Assembly (NCBI RefSeq): GCF_900104335.1
Contig: NZ_FMXT01000005.1
Span: 1 to 64,000 of the forward strand
DNA from: Pseudobutyrivibrio sp. YE44
GTDB lineage: Bacteria > Bacillota > Clostridia > Lachnospirales > Lachnospiraceae
Reading direction: 5' to 3'
DNA length: 64,000 nucleotides
A model generated the notes under the pieces. The model saw only the letters and a list, made by a program, of their open reading frames with translations, was not told the DNA's origin and made no database searches. The translations under genes were made by a program, and so were the position numbers. Below are positions 36,616-46,635 of this stretch, one piece after another (the first letter of the stretch is position 1; each line of letters opens with the position of its first letter).

Positions 36616-39183
36616 ATGAGCATTATTGATAAGGTGTTTGGTACACATTCACAGCGAGAGCTTAAGAGAATTAAGCCTATCGTAGATAAAATAGAATCAT
36701 ATAAGGATGCTATGGGGGCTCTTTCAGATGAGGAGCTTCGTGGAAAGACAGTTGAATTCAAAGAGAGACTTGCAAAGGGTGAGACACTTGATGACATCCT
36801 CCCAGAGGCATACGCAACAGTCCGTGAGGCTGGTAAGCGTGCCCTTGGAATGGAGCACTTTAGAGTTCAGCTTATTGGTGGTATCATCCTCCATCAGGGA
36901 CGTATTGCAGAGATGCGTACTGGTGAAGGTAAGACCCTTGTTTCTACACTTCCAGCATATTTGAATGCTTTGGAGGGCAAGGGCGTTCACATCGTAACTG
37001 TAAATGATTACTTAGCAAAGCGTGATGCTGAGTGGATGGGTGAGGTTCACCGTTTCCTTGGTCTTACAGTTGGTGTTGTTCTTAACGACATGACAAAGGA
37101 GGAGCGTCAGGCCGCTTACAATTGTGATATCACATACATCACAAACAACGAGCTTGGTTTCGATTACCTCCGTGACAATATGTGTGTTTACGAGAAAGAC
37201 TTAGTTCAGCGTGGTCTTAATTACTGTATCATCGATGAGGTGGATTCAGTTCTTATTGATGAGGCGCGTACACCTCTTATTATTTCTGGTCAGTCTGGAA
37301 AGTCTACAAAGCTTTATGAGCTTTGTGATGTTCTTGCTCGTCAGATGAAGCGTGGTGAGGATCTTCCAGAATTCTCTAAGATGGACGCTATCATGGGCGT
37401 TGAGAGAAATGAAACTGGTGATTTCATCGTAGATGAAAAAGACAAGGTTGTTAACCTTACAGCAGACGGTGTTGCAAAGGTTGAGCAGTTCTTCCACATT
37501 GAAAACCTTGCAGACCCAGAGAATCTTGAAATTCAGCACAACATCATCCTTGCACTTCGTGCTCATAACCTTATGTTCAAGGATCAGGATTATGTTGTTT
37601 CAGATGGTCAGGTTATGATTGTTGATTCATTTACTGGCCGTATTATGCCAGGTCGTCGCTATTCTGATGGTCTTCATCAGGCTATCGAGGCTAAGGAGCA
37701 TGTTGAGGTTAAGCGTGAGTCTATGACTCTTGCTAGCATCACCTTCCAGAACTTCTTCAATAAGTATGACAAGAAGGCTGGTATGACAGGTACTGCTCTT
37801 ACAGAGGAGCAGGAGTTCCGTGATATCTACGGAATGGACGTTGTTGAGGTTCCTACAAACCGTCCAATCCAGCGTATCGACCACGATGATGCTGTTTACA
37901 AAACAAAGAACGAAAAGTACAAAGCAGTTGTGGAAGAGGTTAAGAAGGCTCACGAAAAGGGTCAGCCTGTTCTTGTTGGTACAATCGATATTGATATTTC
38001 AGAGCACGTTTCAAAGCTTCTTCGTAGAGAAGGAATTGAGCACAACGTATTGAATGCTAAGTTCCACGAGAAGGAAGCTGAAATTGTAGCTGAAGCTGGT
38101 AAGCATGGTGCCGTTACCATCGCCACTAACATGGCTGGTCGTGGTACTGATATTAAGCTTGACGAGGATGCACGTGCAGCTGGTGGTCTTAAGATTATCG
38201 GTACAGAGCGTCACGAGTCACGTCGTATTGACAATCAGCTCCGTGGACGTTCAGGTCGTCAGGGTGACGTTGGTGAGTCTCAGTTCTTCATCTCACTTGA
38301 GGATGACCTTATGAGACTTTTCGGTTCAGAGCGTCTTATCAGCATGTTCAACACCCTCGGCGTTCCAGAAGGAGAGCAGATTAAGCACAAGATGCTTTCA
38401 GATGCTATCGAAAAGGCACAGAAGAAGATTGAGGAAAATAACTTCTCAGCTCGTAAGAACCTTCTTGATTACGATCAGGTTATGAACGAGCAGAGAGAGC
38501 TTATTTATGCACAGCGTCATAGAGTACTTATGGGCGAGGATATGCATGATCAGATTCTTGGCATGATTAAGGATAAGGTTGATGAGTGTGTTGAGAAGAC
38601 TATTCCAGATGATGTAGAGAAAGAGCTTTGGGAACTTCCAGAATTAAATCACTTACTTTGTCCTGTAATCCCAGTTCCAATGATGAATCAGCTCTCTATC
38701 CAGAATATTAAGAGCAAGAAGGAACTCAAGGAAAAGCTTACAGAAATTGCACTTAAGATGTACGATGCAAAGGAAAAGGAATTCGAACAGCCAGAGCAGT
38801 TCAGAGAGGTTGAGCGAGTTATCTTGCTTCGAGTTATCGACCGCAAGTGGATGGAAGAAATCGACGATATGGAGCAGCTCCGTCAGGGTATTCGTCTTCA
38901 GGCTTATGGTAACCGTAACCCAGTTGATGAGTACAAGGCAGCCAGCTATGATATGCTTGATGCTATGAACGCAGCTATTATCAACGATACACTTACAATG
39001 CTTTACAGAATTCGCATCGAGAAGAAGGTAGAGCGTGAGGAAGTAGCCAAGGTTACTGGAACAAACAAGGATGACTCAGCTACCCGCGCACCAAAGAAGC
39101 GTGCAGATAAGAAGGTCTTCCCTAACGATCCATGTCCATGTGGAAGTGGTTTGAAATATAAACAGTGTTGTGGCAGGCATTAA
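36616..39183 (+). CDS. secA: Preprotein translocase ATPase SecA
   Basis: An 855-residue motor of Sec-dependent secretion. DEAD motor motifs are MRTGEGKT (Walker A), the peptide-crosslinking domain, [13 protein letters not shown], and the C-terminal zinc tail [18 protein letters not shown], which binds SecB or ribosomes in relatives. Length and all domains are normal. It has its own promoter and an AT-rich terminator. Confidence 0.97.
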   Translation: MSIIDKVFGTHSQRELKRIKPIVDKIESYKDAMGALSDEELRGKTVEFKERLAKGETLDDILPEAYATVREAGKRALGMEHFRVQLIGGIILHQGRIAEMRTGEGKTLVSTLPAYLNALEGKGVHIVTVNDYLAKRDAEWMGEVHRFLGLTVGVVLNDMTKEERQAAYNCDITYITNNELGFDYLRDNMCVYEKDLVQRGLNYCIIDEVDSVLIDEARTPLIISGQSGKSTKLYELCDVLARQMKRGEDLPEFSKMDAIMGVERNETGDFIVDEKDKVVNLTADGVAKVEQFFHIENLADPENLEIQHNIILALRAHNLMFKDQDYVVSDGQVMIVDSFTGRIMPGRRYSDGLHQAIEAKEHVEVKRESMTLASITFQNFFNKYDKKAGMTGTALTEEQEFRDIYGMDVVEVPTNRPIQRIDHDDAVYKTKNEKYKAVVEEVKKAHEKGQPVLVGTIDIDISEHVSKLLRREGIEHNVLNAKFHEKEAEIVAEAGKHGAVTIATNMAGRGTDIKLDEDARAAGGLKIIGTERHESRRIDNQLRGRSGRQGDVGESQFFISLEDDLMRLFGSERLISMFNTLGVPEGEQIKHKMLSDAIEKAQKKIEENNFSARKNLLDYDQVMNEQRELIYAQRHRVLMGEDMHDQILGMIKDKVDECVEKTIPDDVEKELWELPELNHLLCPVIPVPMMNQLSIQNIKSKKELKEKLTEIALKMYDAKEKEFEQPEQFREVERVILLRVIDRKWMEEIDDMEQLRQGIRLQAYGNRNPVDEYKAASYDMLDAMNAAIINDTLTMLYRIRIEKKVEREEVAKVTGTNKDDSATRAPKKRADKKVFPNDPCPCGSGLKYKQCCGRH

Positions 39184-39185
39184 TA

Positions 39186-39212
39186 AAATCAAAACTTGAT
39201 TTTGATTTTTTA
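39186..39212 (+). terminator. AT-rich terminator after secA
   Basis: AAATCAAAA (39186-39194) pairs with TTTTGATTT (39200-39208), followed by TTTT. The stem is long but AT-only, so its efficiency is uncertain. Confidence 0.6.
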
Positions 39213-39219
39213 ATGCTAC

Positions 39220-39327
39220 GACACATCCTCTTTGCCGAAGGCAATCATGTATGGATGTGTCTTCCCGCTAGCCTTAAATAAACTACATGTGATTTAGACA
39301 GAACCATCTCAATTATGAGGTGGTTCT
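39220..39327 (+). other. Two hairpins in the secA-methyltransferase gap
   Basis: The first stem pairs 39220-39228 (GACACATCC) with 39253-39261, enclosing a small TTGCC/GGCAA hairpin (39232-39244). The second is a 12-bp hairpin (39300-39311 with 39316-39327, loop ATTA) that ends just before the methyltransferase ribosome site. The string ATTATGAGGT occurs in this hairpin and again at the true ribosome site (39332-39341). Their role is unknown. Confidence 0.45.
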
Positions 39328-39344
39328 TATATTATGAGGTATAT

Positions 39345-40145
39345 ATGAATCAATTAGAAGAGTACTATAACAAATTCAACGAAGACAAACGCTTAAACAG
39401 CCGTCATGGCATTATGGAATTCACAGTTACCATGAAATATGTCCATAAATACCTTGAAAAGCTTGCAGATGAAACTGGAAAGTCCAAGTCAGAGATTCAA
39501 ATATTGGATATTGGTGCAGCCACCGGTGGATACAGTATCCCTCTTTGGGAAGAAGGCTATGATGTTACAGCTGTTGAGCTTGTAAAGCATAATCTTGGTA
39601 TGCTGAAAGCCAAGGGCACAGGCGTAAAAGCTTTCCAAGGAAATGCTCTTAAATTAAAACGCTTTGAAGCAGATAGCTTTGACTTTACCCTTTTATTTGG
39701 TCCAATGTATCATCTTAAAACTAGAGAAGAACAGCTTCAGGCCCTTAACGAAGCAAAGCGTGTTACACGTCCAGGTGGTTACATTCTTGTTGCATATGTA
39801 ATGAACGAATATGCATTCCTTACATATGGAATCAAGGAAGGGCATGTCCTTGAAAACATTTCAGATGGTAAGCTTGACGATACCTTCCACGTTCGCCCAG
39901 GCGAGGATGACCTTTATATGTTTATGCGTACTGAGGATATCGAAAGTCTTAACGCAGAAGCAGGTCTTGAACGTATGCAAATCATTTCTCCAGACGGTCC
40001 TGCAAATCATATGAGAAGAGAAGTTAATGCGCTCACAGAGGAGCAGTTTAAACAGTTTATAAATTACCAAATGTCAGTGTGCGAGCGAGCAGATTTATTA
40101 GGTGCAAGCGCACATACTGTAGACATATTAAGGAAGGATATATAG
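39345..40145 (+). CDS. Class I SAM-dependent methyltransferase
   Basis: 266 residues from ATG 39345 (GAGGT 4-5 nt upstream; an open frame upstream from 39315 runs through a hairpin and is not used). Motif I is ILDIGAATGGYS (D55, G57, G61), followed by an acidic residue in VTAVE and the post-I strand DFTLLFGPMYHL. The Rossmann-type fold fits small-molecule or protein methyltransferases with UbiE/BioC-like cores. The substrate is not recognisable. Not obviously in an operon. Confidence 0.8.
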   Translation: MNQLEEYYNKFNEDKRLNSRHGIMEFTVTMKYVHKYLEKLADETGKSKSEIQILDIGAATGGYSIPLWEEGYDVTAVELVKHNLGMLKAKGTGVKAFQGNALKLKRFEADSFDFTLLFGPMYHLKTREEQLQALNEAKRVTRPGGYILVAYVMNEYAFLTYGIKEGHVLENISDGKLDDTFHVRPGEDDLYMFMRTEDIESLNAEAGLERMQIISPDGPANHMRREVNALTEEQFKQFINYQMSVCERADLLGASAHTVDILRKDI

Positions 40146-40169
40146 TGTTTTAGGGTGTTTAAAAATTTA

Positions 40170-40205
40170 AGAAAGGATGTTATAATGCAACTAGAAAATA
40201 GTTGC
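40170..40205 (+). promoter_or_regulatory. hicAB promoter with inverted-repeat operator
   Basis: An extended -10 TGTTATAAT ends at 40186. Overlapping the expected transcription start is a perfect inverted repeat, GCAACTA (40187-40193), 5 nt, TAGTTGC (40199-40205). HicB proteins with a ribbon-helix-helix end repress their own operon at such sites, so this is the likely operator. Confidence 0.6.
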
Positions 40206-40214
40206 AATTTTTAA

Positions 40215-40478
40215 ATGCCAAAGAAAAAAGATTTAATAGAAAAACTATTTAGAAAGCCATATCCAAGAAACTTTACAGTTAGAGAGTTGGATATGTTAAT
40301 GAATAAATGTAATTGTTCAAAATTTCAGGGTGGTAGAGGATCAGGAATAGGATATTATCATGAAAAAACTGGTAGAATGCTTTAGTTTGATGGTCCTCAT
40401 CCAGGAAAAGAATTATATAAATATCAGATTGATATGATTAAAAGATATATAGAAGAAATTGGAGAAAAGGAGGTGTAA
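40215..40478 (+). pseudogene. hicA: HicA-like mRNA interferase toxin, interrupted by in-frame TAG
   Basis: An 87-codon frame, MPKKKDLIEKLF..., broken once by TAG at 40383-40385 (codon 57) and otherwise open to TAA at 40476. The part before the stop ends GRGSGIGYYHEKTGRML; the part after begins FDGPHPGKELYKYQI. Relatives read LQFDGPHPG here, so a single CAG-to-TAG change explains the stop. HicA is a small dsRBD-fold ribonuclease of a type II toxin-antitoxin pair. No truncated start with a ribosome site rescues the second half. The ribosome site before the ATG is also poor. The intact antitoxin follows 3 nt later. Confidence 0.75.
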
Positions 40479-40481
40479 TGC

Positions 40482-40832
40482 ATGAAGTCAGATATGATGA
40501 AGTATAAAGGATATCGAGCTACAATAGCTTACGATAGAGATGACAACATTTTTTGGGGAGAGGTTTTTGGAATAAAGGATAGCTTGGGATTTCATGGAAC
40601 ATCTATTAAGGAACTGGAAGAATCGTTTCACAATTGTATTGATAATTACCTTGAGACTTGTGAGCAATTTGGAAAGACTCCAGAAAAAGAATACTCTGGA
40701 ACATTTAATGTTAGAACTTCACCAACAATTCATGAGAAAGCTTCCATATATGCTGCTGAGCATGGTGTAACATTGAATCAAGTTGTTACAATGGCTATGG
40801 AGACCTTCCTTGCAAAAGGATTAGCCTATTAG
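40482..40832 (+). CDS. hicB: HicB-family antitoxin
   Basis: 116 residues. The N-terminal half is the partial RNase H-like fold (YKGYRATIAYDRDDNIFWGEVFGIKDSLGFHG) that inhibits HicA. The C-terminal part (about 78-112; HEKASIYAAEHGVTLNQVVTMAMETF) is a ribbon-helix-helix DNA-binding segment for autorepression. AAAGGAGGTG lies 6 nt before the ATG, inside the end of the hicA frame. It is intact although the toxin is broken. Confidence 0.85.
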   Translation: MKSDMMKYKGYRATIAYDRDDNIFWGEVFGIKDSLGFHGTSIKELEESFHNCIDNYLETCEQFGKTPEKEYSGTFNVRTSPTIHEKASIYAAEHGVTLNQVVTMAMETFLAKGLAY

Positions 40833-40956
40833 TTGCACAATATGCATAAAAACTTAATGTCGAATCTGTACACTTTGTATATTTGCCCAATAGAAGATTT
40901 TAAAAATCATGATATCCTATAGGAGTTACAAGAAATGAGTTTATAGGAGTATTATC

Positions 40957-41043
40957 ATGAATATATTTAGAGAGTTATTTGATAGTGAAAACGGAACATT
41001 AATGACATTTATTGATTATTTAAAGAGTGGATATCTTAACTAA
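40957..41043 (+). CDS. Possible 28-residue peptide upstream of queT
   Basis: ATG 40957 is preceded by TAGGAGT at a good distance and opens a 28-codon frame (MNIFRELFDSENGTLMTF...) that stops 11 nt before queT. It could be a leader peptide, a gene remnant or chance. No similarity is recognised. The sequence before it (40833-40956) holds no recognisable preQ1 riboswitch. Confidence 0.3.
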   Translation: MNIFRELFDSENGTLMTFIDYLKSGYLN

Positions 41044-41054
41044 GGGACATTATT

Positions 41055-41552
41055 ATGAATAATAAATCTAATGTTTTAAAAATTACACAGGGAGCTATGA
41101 TTGCTGCACTTTACGTGGTGCTTACATGGGTAGCAAATGTTCTTGGTCTTGCAAATGGTGCCATTCAGGTTAGATTTTCAGAAGCACTTTGTATTTTACC
41201 AATATTTACACCAGCAGCCATCCCTGGCTTATTTGTTGGATGTCTTATTTCAAACATCATAAATGGATGTGTAATTTGGGATATTATTTTCGGAAGCCTT
41301 GCAACTCTTATTGGTGCAGTTGGAACCTATCTTCTTAGAAAGACAAAGTTCTTTTTTACACTGCCACCAGTAATTGCAAATATGGTGATTGTACCATTCG
41401 TTCTTCGCTATGCATATATGTCAGAGGATACATATTGGTTTATGGTAGTGACAGTTGGTATCGGTGAGGTTATCAGTGTATGCATACTCGGTTTTATCCT
41501 TAAAACAGTACTTGATAAGAATAAGAGAGCAATCTTTGGTCAGGAAAACTAA
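41055..41552 (+). CDS. queT: QueT-family queuosine precursor transporter (ECF substrate-binding subunit)
   Basis: A 165-residue membrane protein with five to six helices. The motif NGAIQVRFSEALCILPIFTPAAIPGL is typical of QueT, an S component of energy-coupling factor transporters thought to take up queuosine precursors such as preQ1 or queuine. The shared ECF module genes are not in this window. No preQ1 aptamer was found upstream, which is the usual regulator. Confidence 0.85.
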   Translation: MNNKSNVLKITQGAMIAALYVVLTWVANVLGLANGAIQVRFSEALCILPIFTPAAIPGLFVGCLISNIINGCVIWDIIFGSLATLIGAVGTYLLRKTKFFFTLPPVIANMVIVPFVLRYAYMSEDTYWFMVVTVGIGEVISVCILGFILKTVLDKNKRAIFGQEN

Positions 41553-41556
41553 ATCA

Positions 41557-42414
41557 TTAAAACGACAGTGAGGCCTGTGACTCAGCCTTTTTTCGAGGGC
41601 TGGTGCCATAGGTCTTTTTGTATGCACGAAGGAAGGTGGAATAGGTGCCAAAACCAACCTGTTCGCTAGCGTCTACAATTGGAGTGCCAGCATCTATGAG
41701 AGTCTGAGCTGCAGAAAGGCGCTTCATAGTGATGTAGTTTCCTATTGTATAGCCAGTCTCATCCTTGAAGGTGTGCATAAGGTAATATCTTGAAAGATAG
41801 AATTTTGCGGCTATGTTATCCACGGACAAATCGTCAGTTAGATTCTCATTTATATATTGAATAATTGAATTTATCTTTGTGCCAGAATAGCTGGTGGAGA
41901 TATATTCTACCTCATCACTGATAGCAGCACGATTAAGCTGTACCATAAACTCTAAAAAGAGCACCTGCATAAAAAGTTCGTTGGCATAAGCATCCTTGCC
42001 TAGATTATTAATCAAAGAATTTACTGCGGAAGCTACCGGAGAGTTCTTAAAAGATCTCAAACGTAAAACGTGAGAGTTGTTCTCCATAGCATTTCTAAAG
42101 CAATAAGATAAGTCATTCTCATCCTTGGCATATTCAGCCAAAAATTCCTTAGAGATATAAATAATAATTCGTTCGTAGGTAGAATTATCATGGAAGATTG
42201 GGCGGTGAACTTCTCCTGCATTTACAAACACAATATCATTAGCTTGTAAATCAAAATTCTGACCTTCAATAGAATATGAAGTATTCCCAGACAAATGGAT
42301 TAAAACCTTGTGGAAATCATGATAATGGAAATCAATTTCACCAAGGTTTGAATCTGACAAATGGAAGATTTTAAAGTTGGAATATAGGTAACCTTTTTTG
42401 CTGTATTCGGTCAT
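41557..42414 (-). CDS. AraC-family transcriptional regulator
   Basis: 285 residues. The N-terminal cupin-like sensing domain (HYHDFHKVLIHLSGNTSYSI ... VFVNAGEVHRP) is followed by an AraC-type double helix-turn-helix (about 185-280; AAKFYLSRYYLMHTFKDETG and ASEQVGFGTYSTFLRAYKK). Such proteins commonly sense a sugar or other small ligand. It is convergent with queT (4-nt gap) and divergent from dapF; neither is an obvious target. Confidence 0.88.
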   Translation of the reverse strand: MTEYSKKGYLYSNFKIFHLSDSNLGEIDFHYHDFHKVLIHLSGNTSYSIEGQNFDLQANDIVFVNAGEVHRPIFHDNSTYERIIIYISKEFLAEYAKDENDLSYCFRNAMENNSHVLRLRSFKNSPVASAVNSLINNLGKDAYANELFMQVLFLEFMVQLNRAAISDEVEYISTSYSGTKINSIIQYINENLTDDLSVDNIAAKFYLSRYYLMHTFKDETGYTIGNYITMKRLSAAQTLIDAGTPIVDASEQVGFGTYSTFLRAYKKTYGTSPRKKAESQASLSF

Positions 42415-42627
42415 ATTGTGTACCTTTCCATAACAAGTTAAGAGAACTTTTGTGGCATACTAAAGGAAAAAGCCAAAAGAATATAAAGTATTATCTTAGC
42501 ATGAGTATAAATCCAAAAAGCACTATTTGCAACATTTATAACACTAACTGGTATTATCCCATTAGAAAGTGCGGTATATAATCAAATTAAGCTAAAAGAA
42601 CTGTCGACTAGATTCGAAAGGACAACT

Positions 42628-43461
42628 ATGAAATTTACAAAAATGCACGGCTGCGGTAACGACTATGTTTATGTAAATCTTTTTGAAGAGAAGGTTGAGA
42701 ACCCAGCAGAAGTTTCAATTAAAGTTAGTGACAGACATTTTGGAATCGGCTCAGATGGACTTATCACAATAGGCCCATCGGAGGTGGCAGATTTCAGAAT
42801 GAGAATATACAACGCAGATGGCTCAGAGGCTGAGATGTGCGGTAACGGCATCCGCTGCGTAGCAAAATATGTTTACGACCATAAGCTTACAGACAAGACT
42901 GAGATTTCAGTAGAGTCAGGAGCGGGGATCAAATACCTTACACTTTTCGTGGAGAACGGAAAGGTACAGCAGGTTCGTGTGGACATGGGAGAACCAATCC
43001 TTGAGCCTTCACAGATTCCTGTAGTTGCAGATGGAGATAAGGTTATCGATGCTCCAATACAGGCTGGTGGAAAGACATGGAATATGACATGCGTTTCAAT
43101 GGGAAACCCACACGCTGTTGTGTTTGTAGATGACACAGAGCATTTTGAGCTTGAAAAGTACGGCCCCCTGTTTGAGAACCACGAGAAATTCCCAAAGCGT
43201 ACAAATACAGAGTTTGTTCAGGTGCTTTCAAGAACAGAGGCTAACATGAGAGTTTGGGAGCGAGGCTCTGCAGAAACATGGGCATGCGGAACAGGTACAT
43301 GCGCAACTGTTATGGCTTGCATCTTAAATGGAAAGACTGAGGATAAGGTCCTTGTCCACCTTCGTGGTGGCGATTTGACTATCGAATATGATAGAGAGAC
43401 AAATCACGTATTCATGACAGGACCAGCAACAACCGTATTCTCAGGGGAAATTGATTTGTAG
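42628..43461 (+). CDS. dapF: Diaminopimelate epimerase
   Basis: 277 residues. It interconverts LL- and meso-diaminopimelate for lysine and peptidoglycan. The two catalytic cysteines are C71 (EMCGNGIRC) and C220 (ACGTGTC). [12 protein letters not shown] at the N-terminus is standard. It heads a wall/lysine block with murE and dapA. The ribosome site GAAAGGA is present. A 89-nt palindromic repeat fills the gap to murE. Confidence 0.96.
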   Translation: MKFTKMHGCGNDYVYVNLFEEKVENPAEVSIKVSDRHFGIGSDGLITIGPSEVADFRMRIYNADGSEAEMCGNGIRCVAKYVYDHKLTDKTEISVESGAGIKYLTLFVENGKVQQVRVDMGEPILEPSQIPVVADGDKVIDAPIQAGGKTWNMTCVSMGNPHAVVFVDDTEHFELEKYGPLFENHEKFPKRTNTEFVQVLSRTEANMRVWERGSAETWACGTGTCATVMACILNGKTEDKVLVHLRGGDLTIEYDRETNHVFMTGPATTVFSGEIDL

Positions 43462-43470
43462 TTTATAAAT

Positions 43471-43559
43471 AGCTTGTAACTATCAAGCTCTTAGTGTTAC
43501 TCAAGTGAAGCTTTCTTCAGCTGAACGGTGTAATACTAAGGCTTGAGAGAGTAACAGGC
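43471..43559 (+). repeat. Interspersed imperfect palindromic repeat, copy A
   Basis: An 89-nt element between dapF and murE. By eye it matches the reverse complement of 48075-48163 at about 78 of 89 positions with one gap. It can fold on itself: about 17-20 bp pair between 43482-43501 and 43557-43578-proximal sequence (TCAAGCTCTTAGTGTTAC with GTAATACTAAGGCTTGA), and the ends pair as GCTTGT/ACAGGC. Confidence 0.75.
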
Positions 43560-43577
43560 GAGTGAAAGGCTAGGATT

Positions 43578-45050
43578 ATGAAATTAGTAGATTTATTAGA
43601 TAGATTAGACTATGAACTTTATTCAGGTGAGCTTGACCGTGAAATCACCACACTCACCTACGATTCAAGAAAGGTAGAAAAGGATAGCGTTTTCGTTTGT
43701 ATCTCAGGTACAGTCAGAGATGCCCACGATTTCATTCCAGATGTAATCGAAAAGGGTGCAAGCGTAATCATCATTGAAAAGGATGTTGAGCCAGTTGATG
43801 GCATCACTTATATAAAAGTTAAGAACAGCCGTGAGGCACTTGCATATACATCAGCAGCATACTTTGGTCATCCAGCTGAAAAGCTTAAGACTATCGGTAT
43901 CACAGGAACAAAGGGGAAGACAACAACCACATACATGGTAAAGTCTATCCTCGATAGCGCAGGAATTAAGACAGGTCTTATCGGAACAATCGAGTCAATC
44001 GTTGGCGATGAGCGCATCCCAGCAGTTAACACTACACCAGAGTCATACCGCGTGCAGGAGCTTTTTGCTCAGATGGTAGAGGCAGGACTTGATGCAGTAG
44101 TAATGGAAGTTAGCTCACAGGCCCTTATGCTTCACAGAGTGTCTGGCTTTACATTTGATATTGGTGTATTTACTAACCTTGAGCCAGATCACATCGGTGA
44201 TAATGAGCACAAGGATTTCGAAGACTATATGCATTGCAAGAGCCTTCTTTTCCAGCAGTGTAAGACAGGTATCTTCAATGGCGATAGCGAGCACATCGAA
44301 GGTATCTTAAAGGGTCACACTTGTGATGTAATCAAGTATGGTTATGGCAAGGACAACGATCTTATTGCTGAGAACGTAGAGCTTCTCAATGAGCACGGTG
44401 CTCTTGGAGTTCGTTACCACATCACTGGTAAGGAAGATATGACAGTAGAGGTAAATGTACCAGGAAGCTTCTCTGTGTACAATTCCCTTACAGCAGTTGC
44501 AATTTGTAAGCAGTTTAAAGTTGATGAGGACAAGATTAAAGCCGCTCTTATGGATGTACATGTAAAGGGGCGTATCGAGCTTGTTCCAGTTTCAAAGAAG
44601 TTCACTGTTATGATTGACTATGCCCACAACGCAATGGCCCTCGAGAGCCTTCTTACAACTCTCAAGGCATACGAGCCAGGCAGACTTGTGTGCATGTTTG
44701 GCTGCGGTGGAAACCGTGCAAAGAGCCGTCGTTACGAGATGGGCGAGGTAAGCTCGAAGCTTGCAGATCTCACAGTTATTACATCAGACAACCCACGTAA
44801 CGAAGAGCCAATGGACATTATCAACGATATTCTAATCGGTGTTAAGAAGGCTGACGGTGAGTACGTAACAGTACCAGACCGTAAGGAAGCTATTAGATAT
44901 TGTCTCGTAAATGCAAAGGAAGGTGATATCATCGTTCTTGCAGGTAAGGGACATGAGGATTATCAGGAAATTAAAGGCGTTAAGCATCACATGGATGAAA
45001 GAGAGCTTATCGCAGAGGTAATTAAGGAGGACGGCAATGACATTATTTAA
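43578..45050 (+). CDS. murE: UDP-N-acetylmuramoyl-tripeptide synthetase (DAP-adding)
   Basis: A 490-residue Mur ligase that adds meso-diaminopimelate to UDP-MurNAc-Ala-Glu. The P-loop is GTKGKTTTT (about 110-118), the central domain has NLEPDHIGDNEH, and the amino-acid selectivity motif is DNPR (near residue 408), which marks DAP rather than lysine as substrate. Thus the organism has DAP-type peptidoglycan, consistent with dapF upstream and dapA overlapping by 14 nt downstream. Confidence 0.95.
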   Translation: MKLVDLLDRLDYELYSGELDREITTLTYDSRKVEKDSVFVCISGTVRDAHDFIPDVIEKGASVIIIEKDVEPVDGITYIKVKNSREALAYTSAAYFGHPAEKLKTIGITGTKGKTTTTYMVKSILDSAGIKTGLIGTIESIVGDERIPAVNTTPESYRVQELFAQMVEAGLDAVVMEVSSQALMLHRVSGFTFDIGVFTNLEPDHIGDNEHKDFEDYMHCKSLLFQQCKTGIFNGDSEHIEGILKGHTCDVIKYGYGKDNDLIAENVELLNEHGALGVRYHITGKEDMTVEVNVPGSFSVYNSLTAVAICKQFKVDEDKIKAALMDVHVKGRIELVPVSKKFTVMIDYAHNAMALESLLTTLKAYEPGRLVCMFGCGGNRAKSRRYEMGEVSSKLADLTVITSDNPRNEEPMDIINDILIGVKKADGEYVTVPDRKEAIRYCLVNAKEGDIIVLAGKGHEDYQEIKGVKHHMDERELIAEVIKEDGNDII

Positions 45051-45930
45051 AGGTGCAGGAGTAGCATTAATCACTCCATTTAATGAGGATGAGACCGTAA
45101 ATTATGACATGCTTGGAACTCTTATTGACAGACAGATTGAAGGCAAAACCGACGCTATCATTATTTGTGGTACAACTGGTGAGCCAGCTACAATGAGCGA
45201 GGAAGAAAAGCTTTCAGTAATTGAATATACTGTAAAACGCGTTAATCATCGTATACCTGTTATTGCAGGTTCAGGTGGAAATTCAACACGTCTTGTTATT
45301 GATTTTTCAAAGAAAATACAGGCTCTTGGAGTAGATGGACTTCTTATTGTTACACCATTTTACAACAAGGCTACACAGGAGGGTCTATATCAGCATTACA
45401 CTACAATCGCAAACGAAGTCGATCTTCCAATAATTATGTACAATGTGCCAAGCCGTACAGGCTGCAATATCCTTCCTGAGACAGCTATGAAGCTTGCTCT
45501 CGAGAACAAAAACATTGTTGGTATAAAGGAAGCAAGCGGAAACATCTCACAGATTACAAAGCTTGCAAGCCTTTGTAGAGGATGCCTTGACATTTATTCA
45601 GGAAATGATGACCAGATTGTGCCAATTCTTTCCCTTGGTGGAATAGGTGTTATTTCGGTGCTTTCAAATGTTGCACCTAAGGGCACACACGACATGGTAA
45701 TGTCATATTTAGAGGGGGATGAAGATAGAGCTCGCAGACTTCAGCTTGATTACCTCGAGCTTGTAGATGCTCTATTTTGCGAGGTAAACCCAATCCCTGT
45801 TAAATCCACTATGAATATGTTAGGATTTAATGTAGGAAGTCTTAGACTTCCGCTTACAGAGATGGAGGATAAGCATAAAGTGGAGATGAGCAAATTGTTA
45901 AGCCGCATGCCACAGGAAATGCTCGCGTAA
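45037..45930 (+). CDS. dapA: 4-hydroxy-tetrahydrodipicolinate synthase
   Basis: 297 residues. It condenses pyruvate with aspartate semialdehyde, the first step of the DAP/lysine branch. The Schiff-base lysine is K164 (GIKEASGN), the catalytic tyrosine is Y135 (MYNVPSRTG), and CGTTGEPATM is the substrate loop. The start lies inside murE (14-nt overlap) with GGAGG just upstream, so DAP supply and DAP incorporation are coupled. Confidence 0.95.
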   Translation: MTLFKGAGVALITPFNEDETVNYDMLGTLIDRQIEGKTDAIIICGTTGEPATMSEEEKLSVIEYTVKRVNHRIPVIAGSGGNSTRLVIDFSKKIQALGVDGLLIVTPFYNKATQEGLYQHYTTIANEVDLPIIMYNVPSRTGCNILPETAMKLALENKNIVGIKEASGNISQITKLASLCRGCLDIYSGNDDQIVPILSLGGIGVISVLSNVAPKGTHDMVMSYLEGDEDRARRLQLDYLELVDALFCEVNPIPVKSTMNMLGFNVGSLRLPLTEMEDKHKVEMSKLLSRMPQEMLA

Positions 45931-45931
45931 C

Positions 45932-46606
45932 GTGAAAAAAAGTAAGAGAGAATTTTTAATACCAGCAAATGGACCAATCACATTTTTACTTGTGGCAATT
46001 AATATAATTGTCTTTCTTGTGATGGAATATTTAGGTGACACTAACGATGCCGGCTTTATGCTGGAATATGGTGCCATGAATCCTGGTATGGTTTTATATG
46101 GGCATGAATGGTATCGTCTTTTTACATGCACATTTATGCACTTTGGAATTGAACATTTAGCGAATAATATGCTCCTACTGTTTCTATTAGGCCAAATATT
46201 CGAAAGAGCAGTAGGGACAACTAGATTCGTTGGAATCTATTTGGGGTCAGGACTAGCTGGCTCCTTTTTGTCATTCTTCTATATGTGCTTGATGGGTCAG
46301 AATAACATTGTTGCAGGAGCATCAGGTGCTATTTTTGGTATTGTTGGTGGAATGATAATTGTTGTGCTTTGTAACAGGGGAAGTTATAGCGGAATAAGCA
46401 CAAAAAGAATGATATTTATGGCAGCACTCACCATGTATTTCGGCTTTGCCACAGCTGGAACGGATAATGTAGGACACGTGGGAGGCTTATTAGCCGGTAT
46501 ACTTATGACCTTTGTATCCTACGGAATTCCTACAATTATAAAGAACATAAAGGCGGCAAAACATAGCCGCGACGTTGATTTTGAGGAAGAAAATCCCTAT
46601 ACTTAA
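45932..46606 (+). CDS. Rhomboid-family intramembrane serine protease
   Basis: 224 residues with about six to seven helices. The catalytic dyad is S131 in GASGAIFG and H182 in GHVGGLL. The HxxxN oxyanion region is HLANNM. It starts with GTG 45932, 1 nt after the dapA stop, with no good ribosome site, so it depends on coupling. It probably cleaves membrane-anchored proteins within the bilayer; the substrate is unknown. Confidence 0.9.
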   Translation: MKKSKREFLIPANGPITFLLVAINIIVFLVMEYLGDTNDAGFMLEYGAMNPGMVLYGHEWYRLFTCTFMHFGIEHLANNMLLLFLLGQIFERAVGTTRFVGIYLGSGLAGSFLSFFYMCLMGQNNIVAGASGAIFGIVGGMIIVVLCNRGSYSGISTKRMIFMAALTMYFGFATAGTDNVGHVGGLLAGILMTFVSYGIPTIIKNIKAAKHSRDVDFEEENPYT

Positions 46607-46635
46607 ATTAACAACGTAACAGTCGGGGGGCTATT

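Noticed and set aside
40833-41054. PreQ1 riboswitch expected upstream of queT
   Set aside because: No C-rich loop, A-rich tail or pseudoknot of the preQ1-I type could be drawn; only a possible short ORF was found.
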